Positions 16,258-26,242 of a DNA stretch of 64,000 nucleotides are shown piece after piece. The notes beneath the pieces are model-generated. The model saw only the letters and a list, made by a program, of their open reading frames with translations, had not been told where the DNA came from and made no database searches. Both the position numbers and the translations under genes were made by a program. Position 1 is the first letter of the stretch. Each line of letters starts with the position of its first letter. The stretch lies in contig CAJNBS010000001.1 of NCBI GenBank assembly GCA_905221065.1, positions 62,001-126,000 of the forward strand, read 5' to 3'. Source of the stretch: a bacterium. Its GTDB lineage: Bacteria > Bacillota > Bacilli > Lactobacillales > Streptococcaceae.

Positions 16258-17202
16258 TTAGAACCATTTTTTATGGATGAGATAGAGAGTGAGCGAGACA
16301 CTCATAGCAAAGGCAATAAAGACGATTAACCAGAAGGCATTCGGCTCGCCGTTTAGGGGGATTTCATTATCCTTAAAGTTCATCCCGTAGGCAGAGAAGA
16401 CCATGGTTGGGATGGACATGACAATGGTCACAAGGGCCAAAGTCTTCATAATATTGTTCTGGTTGTTGGAAATGATAGAGGCAAAGGTCTCCGTCATAGA
16501 GTGCAAGACGTTTCCATAAATGTCTGCCATCTCGATGGCCTGTTGGGTTTCAATCAGGGTATCTTCAAGCAGGTCCTCGTCCTCAAGGTATTTCTTGATA
16601 TTGCTGGTTGAGCTGGTCAATTTCTTAATCACGCGCTCATTTGTTTTAAGTGAGGCCTTGAAATAGACGATGGTTTTTTCCAATTCCATGAGCTCAATCA
16701 ATTCTTCATTACGAGTTGATTGATGCAGTTGACTTTCGATTTGTTCACTCTTACGGTCAATCGAACGAAGGGCTGTTAGATAAAGCTCTGCATTGCGATA
16801 AAGAATCTGAAAGATAAAACGCGAACGCATGAAAGTGTAGAAATTACGCAAGCGACGGTTGATAAAGACATCAAGGACCGGTAGTGGTTCCAAACACGTA
16901 GTGATAATGGTTTCCTCGGTGATGATAATACCAAGCGGGATGGTAACGTAGTAGGTGCGGTTATTTCTTTCCTCTGTGACAGGCACATCTACGATAATCA
17001 GGGTGTACTCGTCTTCAATGGTAATACGAGACATTTCTTCCGCATCGAGTGGTGCTCGGAGGTCGGCAATATCGATATCAAAGGCGTTAGCGATTTCGAG
17101 TGATTCATTTTGAGTCGGATTGACGAGATTGATCCAAGTACCCGGTTCAAGCGTATCGATCTCTTTAAATTCAGTTGTTGTAGAGAGAAAAACTTGTTTC
17201 AT
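16258..17202 (-). CDS. corA: CorA-type divalent cation channel
   Basis: The protein has 314 residues. A large cytosolic N-terminal domain is followed by two C-terminal helices, and the first helix ends in the diagnostic YGMNF motif. CorA forms pentameric Mg2+/Co2+ channels in the membrane. The cytosolic region before the helices (ETQQAIEMADIYGNVLHSMTETFAS) is the usual long stalk helix. It is the first gene of a two-gene minus-strand operon. Confidence 0.94.
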   Translation of the reverse strand: MKQVFLSTTTEFKEIDTLEPGTWINLVNPTQNESLEIANAFDIDIADLRAPLDAEEMSRITIEDEYTLIIVDVPVTEERNNRTYYVTIPLGIIITEETIITTCLEPLPVLDVFINRRLRNFYTFMRSRFIFQILYRNAELYLTALRSIDRKSEQIESQLHQSTRNEELIELMELEKTIVYFKASLKTNERVIKKLTSSTSNIKKYLEDEDLLEDTLIETQQAIEMADIYGNVLHSMTETFASIISNNQNNIMKTLALVTIVMSIPTMVFSAYGMNFKDNEIPLNGEPNAFWLIVFIAFAMSVSLTLYLIHKKWF

Positions 17203-17293
17203 ATCCCTTATCCTTTCTCATTTTTCAGATTTTTTCACACCGTACTATTATACTATAAATTCAGCCTTTTGGGTAATAGAATCTCACTTTTTT

Positions 17294-17302
17294 TGGTATA
17301 AT
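17294..17302 (+). promoter_or_regulatory. uvrA promoter, extended -10
   Basis: TGG followed by TATAAT (17297-17302) lies 31 bases before the uvrA start. The -35 is unclear. Confidence 0.55.
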
Positions 17303-17333
17303 GGTAAGCAATAATGGACTAGAAAGAACAAAG

Positions 17334-20165
17334 ATGCAAGATAAAATTGTTATTCATGGGGCGCGTGCCCATAATTTAAAAAATATTGATGTGGAGATTC
17401 CGCGAGACAAGTTAGTTGTCGTGACAGGCTTGTCAGGTTCAGGGAAATCCAGTCTGGCCTTTGACACCCTCTATGCTGAGGGGCAACGTCGCTATGTGGA
17501 GAGTTTGTCAGCCTACGCTCGCCAATTCTTGGGAAATATGGAGAAACCTGATGTAGATGCCATTGATGGCCTCAGCCCAGCTATTTCCATTGACCAAAAA
17601 ACGACTAGCAAAAATCCTCGTTCGACCGTGGGAACCACGACTGAAATCAATGACTATCTGCGTCTCCTCTACGCGCGTGTGGGGACGCCTTACTGTATCA
17701 ACGGGCATGGAGCTATCAAGGCCTCTTCTGTGGAGCAAATTGTGGATAAGGTCTTAGAGTTGCCTGAACGCCAACGTCTGCAAATCTTAGCTCCGGTCAT
17801 CCGCAAGAAAAAAGGCCAACATAAGAGTGTTATCGAGAAGATTCAGAAAGATGGGTATGTCCGTGTCCGAGTGGATGGGGAAGTCTATGATGTGACCGAA
17901 GTGCCAGAGTTGTCCAAGAGCAAGCAACACAATATTGATGTCGTGGTTGACCGTATTGTCATCAAGGAGGGTATCCGTAGTCGTCTCTTTGATTCCATTG
18001 AGGCTGCCCTTCGTATTGCAGAAGGTTATGTCATTATCGACACCATGGACGATTCGGAGTTGCTCTTCTCAGAGCATTATGCCTGCCCAGTTTGTGGTTT
18101 TACTGTTCCAGAGTTAGAGCCTCGCCTCTTCTCCTTTAATGCTCCTTTTGGTTCTTGTAGTGAGTGTGACGGGCTGGGCATCAAGCTAGAGGTGGATACT
18201 GATTTGGTGGTGCCAGATGCCAGCAAAACGCTACGCGAGGGAGCCTTGGCACCTTGGAATCCTATCTCATCTAACTACTATCCAAACATGCTGGAACAAG
18301 CCATGACAGCCTTTGGAGTGGATATGGATAAGCCCTTTGAAGACTTGTCAGAAGAAGATAAGAACTTGATTCTCTACGGCTCAGATGGCAAGGAATTCCA
18401 TTTCCACTATGAGAATGAATTTGGTGGTGTGCGCGATATCGACATTCCTTTTGAGGGAGTTGTCAATAATATCAAGCGTCGCTACCACGAGACTAACAGC
18501 GATTACACCCGCACTCAGATGCGCCTCTACATGAATGAGCTGACCTGCGGAACCTGTCGGGGCTATCGTCTCAATGATCAGGCCTTGTCTGTCCGTGTGG
18601 GTGGCGAGCAAGGGCCACATATCGGAGAAATATCAGACCTGTCTATCGCAGACCACTTGGACTTGGTGAGTCAGCTGACCTTATCTGAAAATGAGGCCAT
18701 CATTGCTCGGCCTATCCTAAAGGAAATCAAGGATCGTTTGACCTTCCTTAATAACGTGGGACTTAACTATTTGACTCTGTCTCGTTCAGCAGGAACTCTT
18801 TCAGGTGGGGAAAGTCAGCGTATTCGCTTGGCGACCCAGATTGGTTCTAACCTATCAGGTGTTCTTTATATTCTAGACGAGCCGTCAATCGGTCTTCACC
18901 AGAGGGATAATGACCGTCTGATTGCCAGTCTGAAAAAGATGCGCGATTTAGGTAATACCCTCATCGTGGTGGAACACGACGAAGATACCATGCGTGAGGC
19001 GGATTATCTGATTGACGTTGGTCCTGGTGCCGGTGTTTTTGGTGGGGAGATTGTTGCTGCAGGTACGCCCAAGCAGGTGGCTCGCAACAGCAAATCTATC
19101 ACAGGCCAGTACTTGTCAGGTAAACGTGCCATTCCAGTACCAGAAGAGCGTCGTGTGGGAAATGGTCGTTTTATAGAGGTGACAGGTGCGCGTGAGAATA
19201 ACTTGCAAAATATCACCGCTCGTTTCCCACTAGGAAAATTCATCGCGGTGACAGGGGTATCAGGTTCAGGGAAATCGACCTTAATCAACAGTATCCTAAA
19301 AAAAGCCATTGCCCAGAAGCTCAACCGCAATTCAGACAAACCTGGTAAGTTTAAAACTATCACAGGAATTGAGCATGTAGACCGCTTGATTGATATTGAC
19401 CAGAGTCCAATCGGACGAACGCCAAGGTCTAACCCGGCTACCTATACGGGAGTTTTTGACGATATACGTGACCTCTTTGCTCAGACAAATGAGGCCAAGA
19501 TTCGAGGCTACAAGAAGGGTCGTTTCAGTTTCAACGTCAAGGGTGGTCGCTGTGAAGCCTGCTCAGGTGACGGGATTATCAAGATTGAGATGCACTTCTT
19601 GCCAGACATTTATGTTGCCTGTGAAGTTTGCCACGGGACCCGTTACAACAGTGAAACCCTAGAAGTTCACTACAAGGAAAAAAATATCTCGCAGGTCTTG
19701 GACATGACGGTCAACGATGCGGTAGAATTTTTCCAACACATTCCGAAAATTCAACGCAAACTTCAGACTATCAAGGATGTGGGACTGGGCTATGTGACGC
19801 TAGGTCAACCAGCTACCACCCTTTCTGGGGGAGAAGCCCAGCGTATGAAGTTGGCTAGCGAACTCCACAAACGCTCGACAGGAAAATCTTTCTACATTCT
19901 CGATGAGCCGACGACAGGGCTACATACTGAGGATATCGCTCGCTTGCTTAAAGTTTTGGCTCGCTTTGTAGACGATGGCAATACAGTCCTTGTTATCGAG
20001 CACAATCTAGACGTTATCAAGACAGCAGATCATATTATCGACCTGGGTCCTGAGGGCGGTGTCGGTGGTGGAACCATCATCGCAACAGGAACACCAGAAG
20101 AAGTAGCGGCCAATGAAGCCAGCTACACAGGACACTATTTGAAAGGAAAGTTACATCATGAATAA
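17334..20165 (+). CDS. uvrA: Excinuclease ABC subunit A
   Basis: The protein has 943 residues, close to the family norm of about 940. The two ATPase halves have Walker [11 protein letters not shown] and [10 protein letters not shown], signatures [12 protein letters not shown] and [12 protein letters not shown], and zinc sites CPVCG...CSECDG and CEACSGDG...CEVCHG. It scans DNA for bulky damage with UvrB. I chose the ATG at 17334 ([15 protein letters not shown]) because it has AGAAAG upstream and the longer frame enters the promoter. Confidence 0.98.
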   Translation: MQDKIVIHGARAHNLKNIDVEIPRDKLVVVTGLSGSGKSSLAFDTLYAEGQRRYVESLSAYARQFLGNMEKPDVDAIDGLSPAISIDQKTTSKNPRSTVGTTTEINDYLRLLYARVGTPYCINGHGAIKASSVEQIVDKVLELPERQRLQILAPVIRKKKGQHKSVIEKIQKDGYVRVRVDGEVYDVTEVPELSKSKQHNIDVVVDRIVIKEGIRSRLFDSIEAALRIAEGYVIIDTMDDSELLFSEHYACPVCGFTVPELEPRLFSFNAPFGSCSECDGLGIKLEVDTDLVVPDASKTLREGALAPWNPISSNYYPNMLEQAMTAFGVDMDKPFEDLSEEDKNLILYGSDGKEFHFHYENEFGGVRDIDIPFEGVVNNIKRRYHETNSDYTRTQMRLYMNELTCGTCRGYRLNDQALSVRVGGEQGPHIGEISDLSIADHLDLVSQLTLSENEAIIARPILKEIKDRLTFLNNVGLNYLTLSRSAGTLSGGESQRIRLATQIGSNLSGVLYILDEPSIGLHQRDNDRLIASLKKMRDLGNTLIVVEHDEDTMREADYLIDVGPGAGVFGGEIVAAGTPKQVARNSKSITGQYLSGKRAIPVPEERRVGNGRFIEVTGARENNLQNITARFPLGKFIAVTGVSGSGKSTLINSILKKAIAQKLNRNSDKPGKFKTITGIEHVDRLIDIDQSPIGRTPRSNPATYTGVFDDIRDLFAQTNEAKIRGYKKGRFSFNVKGGRCEACSGDGIIKIEMHFLPDIYVACEVCHGTRYNSETLEVHYKEKNISQVLDMTVNDAVEFFQHIPKIQRKLQTIKDVGLGYVTLGQPATTLSGGEAQRMKLASELHKRSTGKSFYILDEPTTGLHTEDIARLLKVLARFVDDGNTVLVIEHNLDVIKTADHIIDLGPEGGVGGGTIIATGTPEEVAANEASYTGHYLKGKLHHE

Positions 20166-21219
20166 ACGCGTACAAGCATTTCTCGCTAAAATGCAAGAAA
20201 AAGAACTAGATGGTATCATTATCAATAACCTTAAAAACGTCTATTATTTGACTGGTTTTTGGGGTTCGAACGGAACAGTTTTTATCAGCCGTGACCGTCA
20301 GGTCTTGGTGACAGACTCTCGCTATATCATCGCAGCCAAGCAAGAAACCAGTGGTTTTGAAATCGTAGCTGATCGCGATGAATTGGCTGTCATTGCAGGC
20401 ATTGTCAAGGATATGGGCTTGTCTCGAATCGGTTTTGAAGATGAGATTTCTGTCTCTTATTATCACCGTATGCAGGCAACCTTTGAAGGAATTGACTTGC
20501 TTCCACAAACTCAGTTTGTTGAAGGTCTTCGAATGATTAAGGATGAGGCGGAGATTGCAGCTATTCGCAAGGCTTGTTCTATTTCAGACCAAGCTTTCCG
20601 CGATGCGCTTGACTTTATCAAGCCAGGAAAGACTGAAATTGAAATTGCCAACTTCCTTGACTTCCGTATGCGGGAGTTGGGAGCATCCGGCTTGTCTTTT
20701 GATACGATTCTAGCTAGCGGTATCAATTCTTCCAAACCCCATGCCCATCCTATGCATAAACCAGTTGAGCTAGGAGAAGCCATTACTATGGACTTCGGTT
20801 GCCTTTATGACCACTATGTCAGTGATATGACACGGACTATCTATCTAGGGTATGTCAGCGACGAGCAAGCAGAGATTTACAATACAGTTCTCAAAGCTAA
20901 CCAAGCCTTGATCGATCAAGCCAAGGCTGGCTTAGGTTTCCGTGACTTTGACAAAATCCCTCGTGATATTATCATCGAGGCAGGCTATGGCGACTACTTT
21001 ACCCACGGTATCGGACACGGTATTGGACTGGATATCCATGAGGAACCATACTTTAGCCAGACTTCTACAGAAACTATTAAGGCAGGTATGGCATTGACAG
21101 ACGAGCCGGGTATTTATATTGAGGGCAAATATGGCGTTCGTATCGAGGATGATATCCTGATTACAGAAACAGGTTGTGAATTGTTGACCCTAGCTCCAAA
21201 AGAGTTGATAGTCATTTAA
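20158..21219 (+). CDS. pepP: Xaa-Pro peptidase, M24 family
   Basis: The protein has 353 residues. It has an N-terminal creatinase-like domain and a pita-bread catalytic domain. The metal ligands can be read as Asp in [10 protein letters not shown], Asp in SDMTRT, His in [14 protein letters not shown], and Glu in [10 protein letters not shown] and VRIEDD. It removes amino acids before proline. Its start overlaps the uvrA end by eight bases, so translation is probably coupled. Confidence 0.93.
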   Translation: MNKRVQAFLAKMQEKELDGIIINNLKNVYYLTGFWGSNGTVFISRDRQVLVTDSRYIIAAKQETSGFEIVADRDELAVIAGIVKDMGLSRIGFEDEISVSYYHRMQATFEGIDLLPQTQFVEGLRMIKDEAEIAAIRKACSISDQAFRDALDFIKPGKTEIEIANFLDFRMRELGASGLSFDTILASGINSSKPHAHPMHKPVELGEAITMDFGCLYDHYVSDMTRTIYLGYVSDEQAEIYNTVLKANQALIDQAKAGLGFRDFDKIPRDIIIEAGYGDYFTHGIGHGIGLDIHEEPYFSQTSTETIKAGMALTDEPGIYIEGKYGVRIEDDILITETGCELLTLAPKELIVI

Positions 21220-21239
21220 GAGTCAAACAACTCAAATGA

Positions 21240-21268
21240 TTGACTTTTAAATTTTAAAGGTTTATACT
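21240..21268 (+). promoter_or_regulatory. mgtA promoter
   Basis: TTGACT (21240-21245) and TATACT (21263-21268) are 17 bases apart. Transcription would begin near 21275, at the start of the M-box. Confidence 0.75.
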
Positions 21269-21271
21269 GAA

Positions 21272-21415
21272 AAACGAAAACGGTAGGTGAGGCTACCATA
21301 GGGATACGGATGACTACCGCAAAGCAGTGGAGACACTACTCGTTGGTCAACAGTCCTGGTCGCGAAGGCCAAGACTAAGCTCATTTCATTGCCCTATGGA
21401 GTTAAAGCTTGAACG
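21272..21415 (+). promoter_or_regulatory. M-box (ykoK) magnesium riboswitch
   Basis: The sequence carries conserved M-box blocks in order: GTAGGTGAGGCTACCATAGGG, ATACG...CTACCGC, TTGGTCAACAG, and the closing CCCTATGGAGTTAAA, whose CCCTAT pairs with ATAGGG. M-box RNAs bind Mg2+ and turn off magnesium-uptake genes. The next large gene is a magnesium P-type ATPase, which fits. The call rests on visual consensus matching, not a covariance search. Confidence 0.85.
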
Positions 21416-21435
21416 AAAAACAGATAATTAGTTTT

Positions 21436-21466
21436 TTAATCCTGCCATTTTATGGTGGGATTTTCT
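21436..21466 (+). terminator. M-box expression-platform terminator
   Basis: AATCCTGCCA and TGGTGGGATT pair with wobbles and lead into TTTTCT. It sits about 20 bases after the aptamer, where Mg2+-bound M-box would permit it to form. Confidence 0.7.
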
Positions 21467-21496
21467 ACTGTTTAAAACAAAGAAAGGAGACAGACG

Positions 21497-21568
21497 ATGC
21501 AAATTGACGACCATCCGGAACCGCACATACACAGCCAATCGCTGATTTGTGTCGTTCTGCCCTTATAA
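21497..21568 (+). CDS. mgtA leader peptide, 23 aa
   Basis: ATG at 21497 follows the strong site AGAAAGGAGA. The peptide is MQIDDHPEPHIHSQSLICVV plus LPL. The acid/proline run DDHPEP near the N-terminus resembles the sequence type that destabilises translating ribosomes at low Mg2+ in enteric MgtL. Its second half lies inside the left arm and loop of a long hairpin (21526-21589). A role as a translation-sensing leader for mgtA is inferred. The good ribosome site is seen directly. Confidence 0.6.
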   Translation: MQIDDHPEPHIHSQSLICVVLPL

Positions 21569-21589
21569 AGTGATTGGTCTCTGTGTATG
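21526..21589 (+). promoter_or_regulatory. Long hairpin overlapping the mgtA leader peptide
   Basis: CATACACAG pairs with CTGTGTATG and CCAATC with GATTGG, giving 15 base pairs with one 3-base bulge. The leader stop codon (21566) lies in the loop. A ribosome past codon 10 would unwind the stem. Confidence 0.7.
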
Positions 21590-21621
21590 AAACACATCAT
21601 TCATACAGATAGGAGAAACCA

Positions 21622-24282
21622 ATGAAAACTACAAAAGAAAGATTAGCAACAGCTATTCAAGTCCCTTTAGACGAGAGTCTAACTTTTTATCATACCAGTT
21701 TAAACGGTTTGACAGAGGAACAAGTCGAAAAAAATCGTGACCTCTATGGCGAAAATGAGATTACCAAAGGCCAAGAAGATTCGATTTTGAAAAAGATTTA
21801 CGAATCGATCATCAATCCTTTTACAATCATCTTGCTGGTTATCGCCGTGATTTCCTTAGTGACCAATGTCTGGTTGGCAAAACCAGGTCAAGAAGATCCG
21901 ACGACTTCCATTATCATCGTTGTCCTAGTCCTCATTTCTGGTGGCATTCGATTTGTCCAAGAACTCCGCAGTGATAAGGCTGCGACCAATCTATCAAAAA
22001 TGATTGTCAACACAGCGACTGTCATTCGTCAAGGAGAAATTCAAGAAGTACCTATCGATGACTTGGTAGTGGGTGACGTGGTTAAATTAAGTGCTGGAGA
22101 TATGATTCCGGCAGATCTTCTTTTATTTGAGTCGCGCGATTTCTTTGTCCAACAGTCTGGCTTGACAGGCGAAAGTGATTCTGTTGAAAAATTGGCCTTG
22201 ACCAAGGCAACAGTTCGACAACCTGATAGTCTTCTCGAAGCCGAATCCTTGGCTTTTATGGGAACCAATGTCTTGTCTGGTAGTGCCAAGGCTGTGGTTT
22301 TGGCGGTTGGTGATGATACCATGATGGGGGCTATTGAGCAGACTCTGAACACTTATGACGAGCCTACTTCGTTTGAACGAGAGATGAATAGTATTTCGTG
22401 GCTCCTGATTCGCTTGATGTTGGTCATGGTGCCCATCGTTTTCTTGTCCAATGGTTTAACAGATGGCGACTGGTTGGAAGCTGGTGTATTTGCCTTGAGT
22501 GTTGGTGTTGGATTGACACCTGAGATGCTTCCTATGATCATCACGGCCAGTCTAGCAAAAGGTTCTATTATCATGGCTAAGGAAAAAGTGGTTATCAAGA
22601 AACTCAATGCCATACAGGACTTAGGGGCGATTGATATTTTGTGTACAGATAAGACAGGGACTCTAACCCAAGACGAAATCGTTCTAGAATATCCCTTGGA
22701 CATCCACGGACGATTGGATTTGACCGTCTTGAGACGTGCCTATCTCAATTCCTATTTTCAAACTGGCTTGAAAAATTTGATGGACAGAGCCATCATCAAA
22801 CGGACTGAAAAGGAAGCCAAAGAACACGCCCTCTTGCAAAATCTGGCTCAAACTTTTCAAAAAATAGATGAGCTTCCCTTTGATTTTGAACGTAGACGGA
22901 TGAGTGTTATCGTTAAGGATGAGAACGAAGTGGTTAGTTTGGTAACTAAGGGAGCCCTAGAGGAGATGTTGGCGATTTCCAGTCATGTGGAATACCAAGG
23001 AGTGATTACTCCCTTGACAGATGCTATTAGAGAAGAAATTTTAGCGGAAGTCCAACAACTAAATCAACAAGGTTTGCGTGTCTTGGGAGTGGCCTATAAG
23101 TCATGTTTGAGGGAAGATCATGCTTATACAGTTGATGACGAAGGGGATATGATTCTAACTGGTTATTTAGCCTTCCTAGATCCTCCTAAACCATCGGCAG
23201 CACCAGCAATTAAGGCTTTGTTAGAACATGGAGTTCAAACAAAGATTTTAACGGGAGACAACGAAAAGGTTACCCAAGCAGTCTGTGAAAAGGTTGGTTT
23301 GGATATCCATCAGATGCTGTTGGGATCTGAAATTGATCAGATGAGTGATCAAGAATTGGCCCAAGCCGTAGAGGAGGTAACTGTCTTTGCCAAACTTTCT
23401 CCTGACCAAAAAGCAAGGATTATTTTGCAATTTAAGGCTAATGGTCATGCTGTCGGCTATATGGGAGATGGGATCAATGATGCTCCTTCTATGAAAGTTG
23501 CAGATGTGGGAATTTCTGTTGATACAGCAGTAGATATTGCCAAAGAAACAGCTGATGTTATCCTACTTGATAAGGATCTCATGGTGCTTGAAAAAGGACT
23601 GGTTGAAGGTCGTAAGGTCTATGCCAATATGACCAAATATATCAAGATGACAGTGAGTTCTAATTTTGGAAATATCTTATCCCTATTGGTCTCTGGAATC
23701 TTTTTACCCTTTTTACCAATGGCACCAGTCCATTTGATTATCCTAAATCTAGTCTATGATTTATCTTGTATTGCCTTGCCTTTTGACAAGGTGGATAAAG
23801 ATTTTTTGAGAAATCCGCATACCTGGGAAGCCAAGTCTATCACACGTTTCATGGTTTGGATGGGGCCTATCTCTTCTGCCTTTGATATTTTGACCTTTAT
23901 TTTGCTCTATTTTATCATTGTACCCATGACGACAGGTCATGCCTATGTTCATGGGGTAGAGTCGGCCGTAGGATTTATTGTCTTGTTCCAGACAGGTTGG
24001 TTTATCGAGTCTATGTGGTCACAAACTATGGTTATCCATATGTTGCGTTCAGCTAAAATTCCCTTTTTACAAAGTCGTCCAGCTTGGCTAGTCCTTGTGA
24101 CAACCTTATTGGCTGCAGCCTTTGTGACCTTCCTTCCCTACAGTCCTCTCGCAAGCCTTCTTCATCTCACTCCTTTAAAACCGATTTATTTCATCTTCTT
24201 ACTTTTCATCATTATTTTGTACATGATTAGCGTGACAATTGTGAAAAAAATCTATATCAAGAAATATAAAGAGTGGCTGTAA
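21622..24282 (+). CDS. mgtA: Magnesium-translocating P-type ATPase (MgtA/MgtB type)
   Basis: The protein has 886 residues. The actuator domain shows LTGES, the phosphorylation site is CTDKTGTLT, and the hinge is GDGINDAPS. The long C-terminal helical bundle and the order LTEEQVEKNRDLYGENE at the N-terminus fit P3B magnesium importers. It brings in Mg2+ when magnesium is scarce. The start has AGGAGAAACC upstream. It sits alone behind an M-box and a leader peptide, which supports the substrate. Confidence 0.93.
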   Translation: MKTTKERLATAIQVPLDESLTFYHTSLNGLTEEQVEKNRDLYGENEITKGQEDSILKKIYESIINPFTIILLVIAVISLVTNVWLAKPGQEDPTTSIIIVVLVLISGGIRFVQELRSDKAATNLSKMIVNTATVIRQGEIQEVPIDDLVVGDVVKLSAGDMIPADLLLFESRDFFVQQSGLTGESDSVEKLALTKATVRQPDSLLEAESLAFMGTNVLSGSAKAVVLAVGDDTMMGAIEQTLNTYDEPTSFEREMNSISWLLIRLMLVMVPIVFLSNGLTDGDWLEAGVFALSVGVGLTPEMLPMIITASLAKGSIIMAKEKVVIKKLNAIQDLGAIDILCTDKTGTLTQDEIVLEYPLDIHGRLDLTVLRRAYLNSYFQTGLKNLMDRAIIKRTEKEAKEHALLQNLAQTFQKIDELPFDFERRRMSVIVKDENEVVSLVTKGALEEMLAISSHVEYQGVITPLTDAIREEILAEVQQLNQQGLRVLGVAYKSCLREDHAYTVDDEGDMILTGYLAFLDPPKPSAAPAIKALLEHGVQTKILTGDNEKVTQAVCEKVGLDIHQMLLGSEIDQMSDQELAQAVEEVTVFAKLSPDQKARIILQFKANGHAVGYMGDGINDAPSMKVADVGISVDTAVDIAKETADVILLDKDLMVLEKGLVEGRKVYANMTKYIKMTVSSNFGNILSLLVSGIFLPFLPMAPVHLIILNLVYDLSCIALPFDKVDKDFLRNPHTWEAKSITRFMVWMGPISSAFDILTFILLYFIIVPMTTGHAYVHGVESAVGFIVLFQTGWFIESMWSQTMVIHMLRSAKIPFLQSRPAWLVLVTTLLAAAFVTFLPYSPLASLLHLTPLKPIYFIFLLFIIILYMISVTIVKKIYIKKYKEWL

Positions 24283-24367
24283 ATTTCATTTTGTCAAGAA
24301 AAAAGTATGAAAATGACGAAAAAAGTCAAAAAAATTTAAAAATAGGTCGCAAGTCGGATGTTTTTTA

Positions 24368-24376
24368 TGGTATAAT
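24368..24376 (+). promoter_or_regulatory. spx promoter, extended -10
   Basis: TGG plus TATAAT (24371-24376) lies about 41 bases upstream of the spx start. Confidence 0.6.
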
Positions 24377-24417
24377 AGACTAAACTGATAGTAACATGTA
24401 GCGAAAGGGGTAGGTAC

Positions 24418-24816
24418 ATGATTAAAATTTATACAGTCTCAAGTTGTACTAGCTGTAAAAAAGCAAAAACCTGGCTCAATGCCCACCAGTTAAGTTATAA
24501 AGAACAAAACCTTGGTAAAGAAGGAATTACGAGAGAAGAATTACTGGATATTCTGACAAAAACAGATAACGGAATAGCCAGCATCGTTTCGTCTAAAAAT
24601 CGCTATGCCAAAGCCCTTGGAGTGGATATTGAAGATTTGAGTGTCAATGAAGTCCTCAATCTGATTATGGAAACACCGAGAATTTTAAAGAGCCCAATTC
24701 TTGTGGATGAAAAACGTCTGCAAGTTGGCTATAAGGAAGATGATATTCGTGCCTTCCTACCACGCTCTGTCCGTAATGTAGAAAATGCAGAAGCACGTTT
24801 GCGTGCAGCTCTATAA
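24418..24816 (+). CDS. spx: Spx-family redox regulator
   Basis: The protein has 132 residues of the ArsC/Spx fold. The redox pair is Cys10-Thr-Ser-Cys13. The C-terminal LVDEKRLQVGYKEDDIRAFLPR matches Spx closely. Spx binds the RNA polymerase alpha C-terminal domain and redirects transcription under thiol stress. In B. subtilis Spx the residue before the Pro of RRPIIID is Arg92. Here the matching place is Ser92 (ILKSPILVD), a difference I associate with streptococcal Spx proteins. By position it may correspond to the second pneumococcal paralogue (spxA2), which I cannot confirm. Confidence 0.9.
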   Translation: MIKIYTVSSCTSCKKAKTWLNAHQLSYKEQNLGKEGITREELLDILTKTDNGIASIVSSKNRYAKALGVDIEDLSVNEVLNLIMETPRILKSPILVDEKRLQVGYKEDDIRAFLPRSVRNVENAEARLRAAL

Positions 24817-24821
24817 ACATC

Positions 24822-24846
24822 AAGGCTGGGAGCAATTCCCAGTCTT
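24822..24846 (+). terminator. Terminator after spx
   Basis: AAGGCTGGGA and TCCCAGTCTT pair around a short loop and run into a T-rich tract. Confidence 0.7.
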
Positions 24847-24881
24847 ATTCTATTTTAATCTCAAAAAGAAAGAAGAAAGAA

Positions 24882-25451
24882 ATGAAAAAAATTGTTCTTG
24901 TTAGTCTAGCTTTCCTTTTTGTCCTGGTTGGTTGCGGACAGAAAAAAGAAACTGGACCAGCTACAAAAACAGAAAAGGATACGCTTCAGTCGGCATTGCC
25001 AGTTATTGAAAATGCTGAGAAGAATACAGTTGTAACCAAGACTTTGGTTTTGCCCAAGTCAGATGATGGTAGCCAGCAAACCCAAACCATTACATATAAA
25101 GACAAGACTTTTTTGAACCTAACCATTCAACAAAAGCGTCCAGTCTCAGATGAGTTGAAGACCTATATCGACCAACATGGAGTGGAAGAAACTCAAAAAG
25201 CTCTTCTCGAGGCAGAGGAGAAGGATGAGGCCATCATAGAAGCTCGTAAATTGGCAGGCTTTAAGCTTGAAACCAAATTATTGAGTGCAACAGAACTTCA
25301 AACAACGACTAGTTTTGATTTTCAAGTTTTGGATGTCAAGAAGGCTTCTCAGTTAGAATATTTGAAGAACATTGGTTTAGAAAATCTCTTGAAGAATGAA
25401 CCAAGCAAATATATTTCAGACAGATTGGCAAATGGTGCAACAGAACAGTAG
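24882..25451 (+). CDS. Lipoprotein, DUF1307/YehR-like
   Basis: The protein has 189 residues. MKKIVLVSLAFLFVLVGCGQ is a lipoprotein signal with lipobox LVGC. The mature part is hydrophilic, with ETGPATKTEKDTLQ and a mixed helix/strand domain including TYKDKTFLNLTIQQ. Size and pattern recall DUF1307 (YehR) lipoproteins. No function is established to my knowledge. It has AGAAAGAAG upstream and lies between spx and ireB as its own unit. Confidence 0.75.
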   Translation: MKKIVLVSLAFLFVLVGCGQKKETGPATKTEKDTLQSALPVIENAEKNTVVTKTLVLPKSDDGSQQTQTITYKDKTFLNLTIQQKRPVSDELKTYIDQHGVEETQKALLEAEEKDEAIIEARKLAGFKLETKLLSATELQTTTSFDFQVLDVKKASQLEYLKNIGLENLLKNEPSKYISDRLANGATEQ

Positions 25452-25478
25452 AAAATCCAAATAAATAGACTGCCTGAA

Positions 25479-25507
25479 TTGTAGAACGTAAGGAATTATG
25501 CTATAAT
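25479..25507 (+). promoter_or_regulatory. ireB operon promoter
   Basis: TTGTAG (25479-25484) and TATAAT (25502-25507) are 17 bases apart, with an extended -10 TG. Confidence 0.65.
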
Positions 25508-25537
25508 GGTACTATTCTAAGGAAAGAGGGTGTTAGA

Positions 25538-25804
25538 ATGGGATTTACTGAAGAAACAGTACGTTTTAAATTGGACGATTCCAATAAAAAAGAAATTAGC
25601 GAAACTTTGACTGATGTCTATGCTTCGTTGAACGATAAGGGCTACAACCCAATTAACCAAATCGTAGGTTACGTATTGAGTGGAGACCCTGCCTACGTTC
25701 CTCGTTATAATAATGCACGAAATCAAATCCGTAAATATGAGCGTGATGAAATCGTTGAGGAATTGGTCCGTTACTACCTTAAAGGGCAAGGAGTCGATCT
25801 ATAA
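25538..25804 (+). CDS. ireB: IreB-family regulatory phosphoprotein
   Basis: The protein has 88 residues, starting [14 protein letters not shown]. This is the conserved start of IreB (DUF965), which in enterococci is phosphorylated on the N-terminal Thr residues by the Ser/Thr kinase IreK and affects cephalosporin resistance. The core includes [23 protein letters not shown]. It starts an operon with ruvX and a DUF1292 gene, a common arrangement in Firmicutes. Confidence 0.92.
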
Positions 25805-25807
25805 CCT

Positions 25808-26227
25808 ATGAGAATTATGGGATTGGACGTCGGTTCCAAAACGGTAGGGGTGGCGATTAGCGATCCGCTCGGTTTTACAGCTCAAGGGCTTGAAATTATC
25901 CAAATCAATGAGGAACAAGGCCAATTTGGTTTTGACCGCGTTAAAGAGTTGGTTGATGCTTACAAGGTGGAACGATTTGTAGTGGGCTTGCCTAAAAACA
26001 TGAACAATACAAGCGGACCGCGCGTGGAAGCTAGTCAAGCATACGGAGCAAAGCTAGAAGAGATTTTTGGTTTACCAGTAGACTATCAAGATGAACGCTT
26101 GACAACAGTTGCCGCAGAGCGCATGTTGATTGAACAAGCAGATATCAGTCGCAATAAGCGCAAGAAAGTCATTGATAAGTTAGCAGCTCAGCTGATTTTA
26201 CAAAATTATTTAGATAGAAAATTTTAA
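25808..26227 (+). CDS. ruvX: Holliday junction resolvase-like RuvX (YqgF)
   Basis: The protein has 139 residues of the RNase H fold. [19 protein letters not shown] holds the first catalytic Asp, [11 protein letters not shown] the second strand, and [12 protein letters not shown] the second acidic site. Family members act on branched nucleic acids or in 16S rRNA 5' maturation. It follows ireB by three bases. Confidence 0.94.
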   Translation: MRIMGLDVGSKTVGVAISDPLGFTAQGLEIIQINEEQGQFGFDRVKELVDAYKVERFVVGLPKNMNNTSGPRVEASQAYGAKLEEIFGLPVDYQDERLTTVAAERMLIEQADISRNKRKKVIDKLAAQLILQNYLDRKF

Positions 26228-26242
26228 TATAAAGGAGAGGCT

